Assembly: GCA_040902105.1 (NCBI GenBank) | Contig: JBBDXW010000042.1 | Coordinates: 1 to 25,232, forward strand | Length of the DNA: 25,232 bases | Direction: 5' to 3' | Source: IDS-8 sp040902105 | Lineage (GTDB): Bacteria; Pseudomonadota; Gammaproteobacteria; Steroidobacterales; Woeseiaceae | In this document: in pieces, positions 24,918 through 25,232 of the stretch | Layout of the letters: every line of letters begins with the position of its first letter | Position numbering within the stretch: position 1 is the stretch's first letter | Program-made: the position numbers and the translations under genes | The notes under the pieces: model-generated | What the model was told of the DNA's origin: nothing | Databases searched by the model: none | Seen by the model: the letters and a program-made list of their open reading frames with translations, nothing else

Positions 24918-25115
24918 GCAGTTCTCCTCTAGCCACACATCGGGTGGCGCACTGTGGGCGGGACGTAGCAGCGGTATTTACCGATACATCACGGCCAGGG
25001 GAATTGCATGCTAATGACGCGCGGTGACAGTGTCGGTATTCGTCCAGTGACACCGAAATAACATTTTTTGATCGGAGGCCAGCCGTCAGAACCTTCGGAC
25101 TACAGGCATTTCGTT
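24918..25115 (-). promoter_or_regulatory. Upstream region of sbp with imperfect dyads
   Basis: This region and the end repeat together make 315 gene-free bases. It should hold the promoter of the sbp cluster. An imperfect dyad has arms cggtgacagtg (25022-25032) and cagtgacaccg (25045-25055), matching at 9 of 11 positions. A short perfect dyad, cggta-tt-taccg, lies at 24972-24983, and the heptamer cggtatt recurs at 25034-25040. These are candidate sites for CysB or the linked response regulator. No convincing -35/-10 pair was found by eye. Confidence 0.4.
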
Positions 25116-25232
25116 AGAGCATCGGCATGAACGTTCGAGGTGGGTGGTTGGCGGAGCCTCGCTTGGGGGGAGGGCTGTTCAGGAACGCCGTGAACCCATC
25201 CATGGGGGCTTCGCAAAAACATCCATGTTTTT
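25116..25232 (-). repeat. Dispersed repeat, right terminal copy
   Basis: The core 25151-25230 is the inverted partner of 1-80. Similarity to the left copy persists to about 25116 through the block gcatcggcatgaacg. Its near-palindrome is centred on ccatgg. No protein or transposase is attached. Confidence 0.8.

Noticed and set aside
1..25232. Inverted end repeats as termini of a composite transposon or linear replicon
   Set aside because: The interior is ordinary housekeeping genes with no transposase, telomere resolvase or replication gene, and a third repeat copy lies inside. An assembly break in a dispersed repeat fits better.
1..25232. CRISPR array, tRNA or rRNA genes
   Set aside because: No regularly spaced direct repeats, cloverleaf-like segments or rRNA signatures were seen on reading both strands.

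Overview
The window is a 25.2 kb, GC-rich piece of what looks like a free-living (probably marine-type) gammaproteobacterial chromosome. The evidence is the minus-strand order holA-nadD-rsfS-rlmH-maf-rng-yhdP-nit-tldD, a typical gammaproteobacterial housekeeping block, together with an outer-membrane porin, a CysA/T/W/Sbp transporter and a YidD/CysS pair. No tRNA, rRNA, CRISPR array, integrase or transposase was seen. The genus cannot be fixed from the sequence alone.

Layout. (1) Positions 1-118 are a dispersed repeat whose inverted, about 89% identical copy forms the other end (about 25116-25232). A shorter relative lies at 12058-12110. The sequence therefore probably ends where an assembly broke in a repeat family. 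(2) 140-684 holds two small minus-strand reading frames, one encoding a two-helix membrane protein and one a short soluble protein behind a near-perfect Shine-Dalgarno. (3) 879-11966 is the minus-strand housekeeping run: DNA polymerase III delta (holA), NAD synthesis (nadD), ribosome silencing and 23S rRNA modification (rsfS, rlmH), nucleotide sanitation (maf), RNase G (rng), the AsmA-like lipid-transport protein YhdP, a nitrilase-family amidase and the TldD protease subunit. Several genes overlap by a few bases. A 13-bp inverted repeat sits between rsfS and rlmH. (4) 12119-16057 is a mosaic of small units: a Trm112-like protein, a divergent MerC-domain membrane protein with a Zur-like operator, cysS-yidD, a stand-alone hisI and an unknown integral membrane protein.

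(5) 16175-24917 is the most distinctive part, a minus-strand cluster in the order sbp, OprO/P-type porin, cysA, cysT, cysW, sensor kinase, response regulator. It would carry an oxyanion, most likely sulfate, through the outer membrane (porin), bind it in the periplasm (Sbp), import it (CysTWA), and couple this to a two-component system encoded in the same run. The ATPase is unusual: after a normal CysA-type ABC domain it carries about 220 extra residues that contain a universal-stress-protein-like fold. That suggests a built-in nucleotide or stress input on the transporter. The CysA fusion together with the operon-encoded two-component system is the best candidate for an undescribed regulatory arrangement here.
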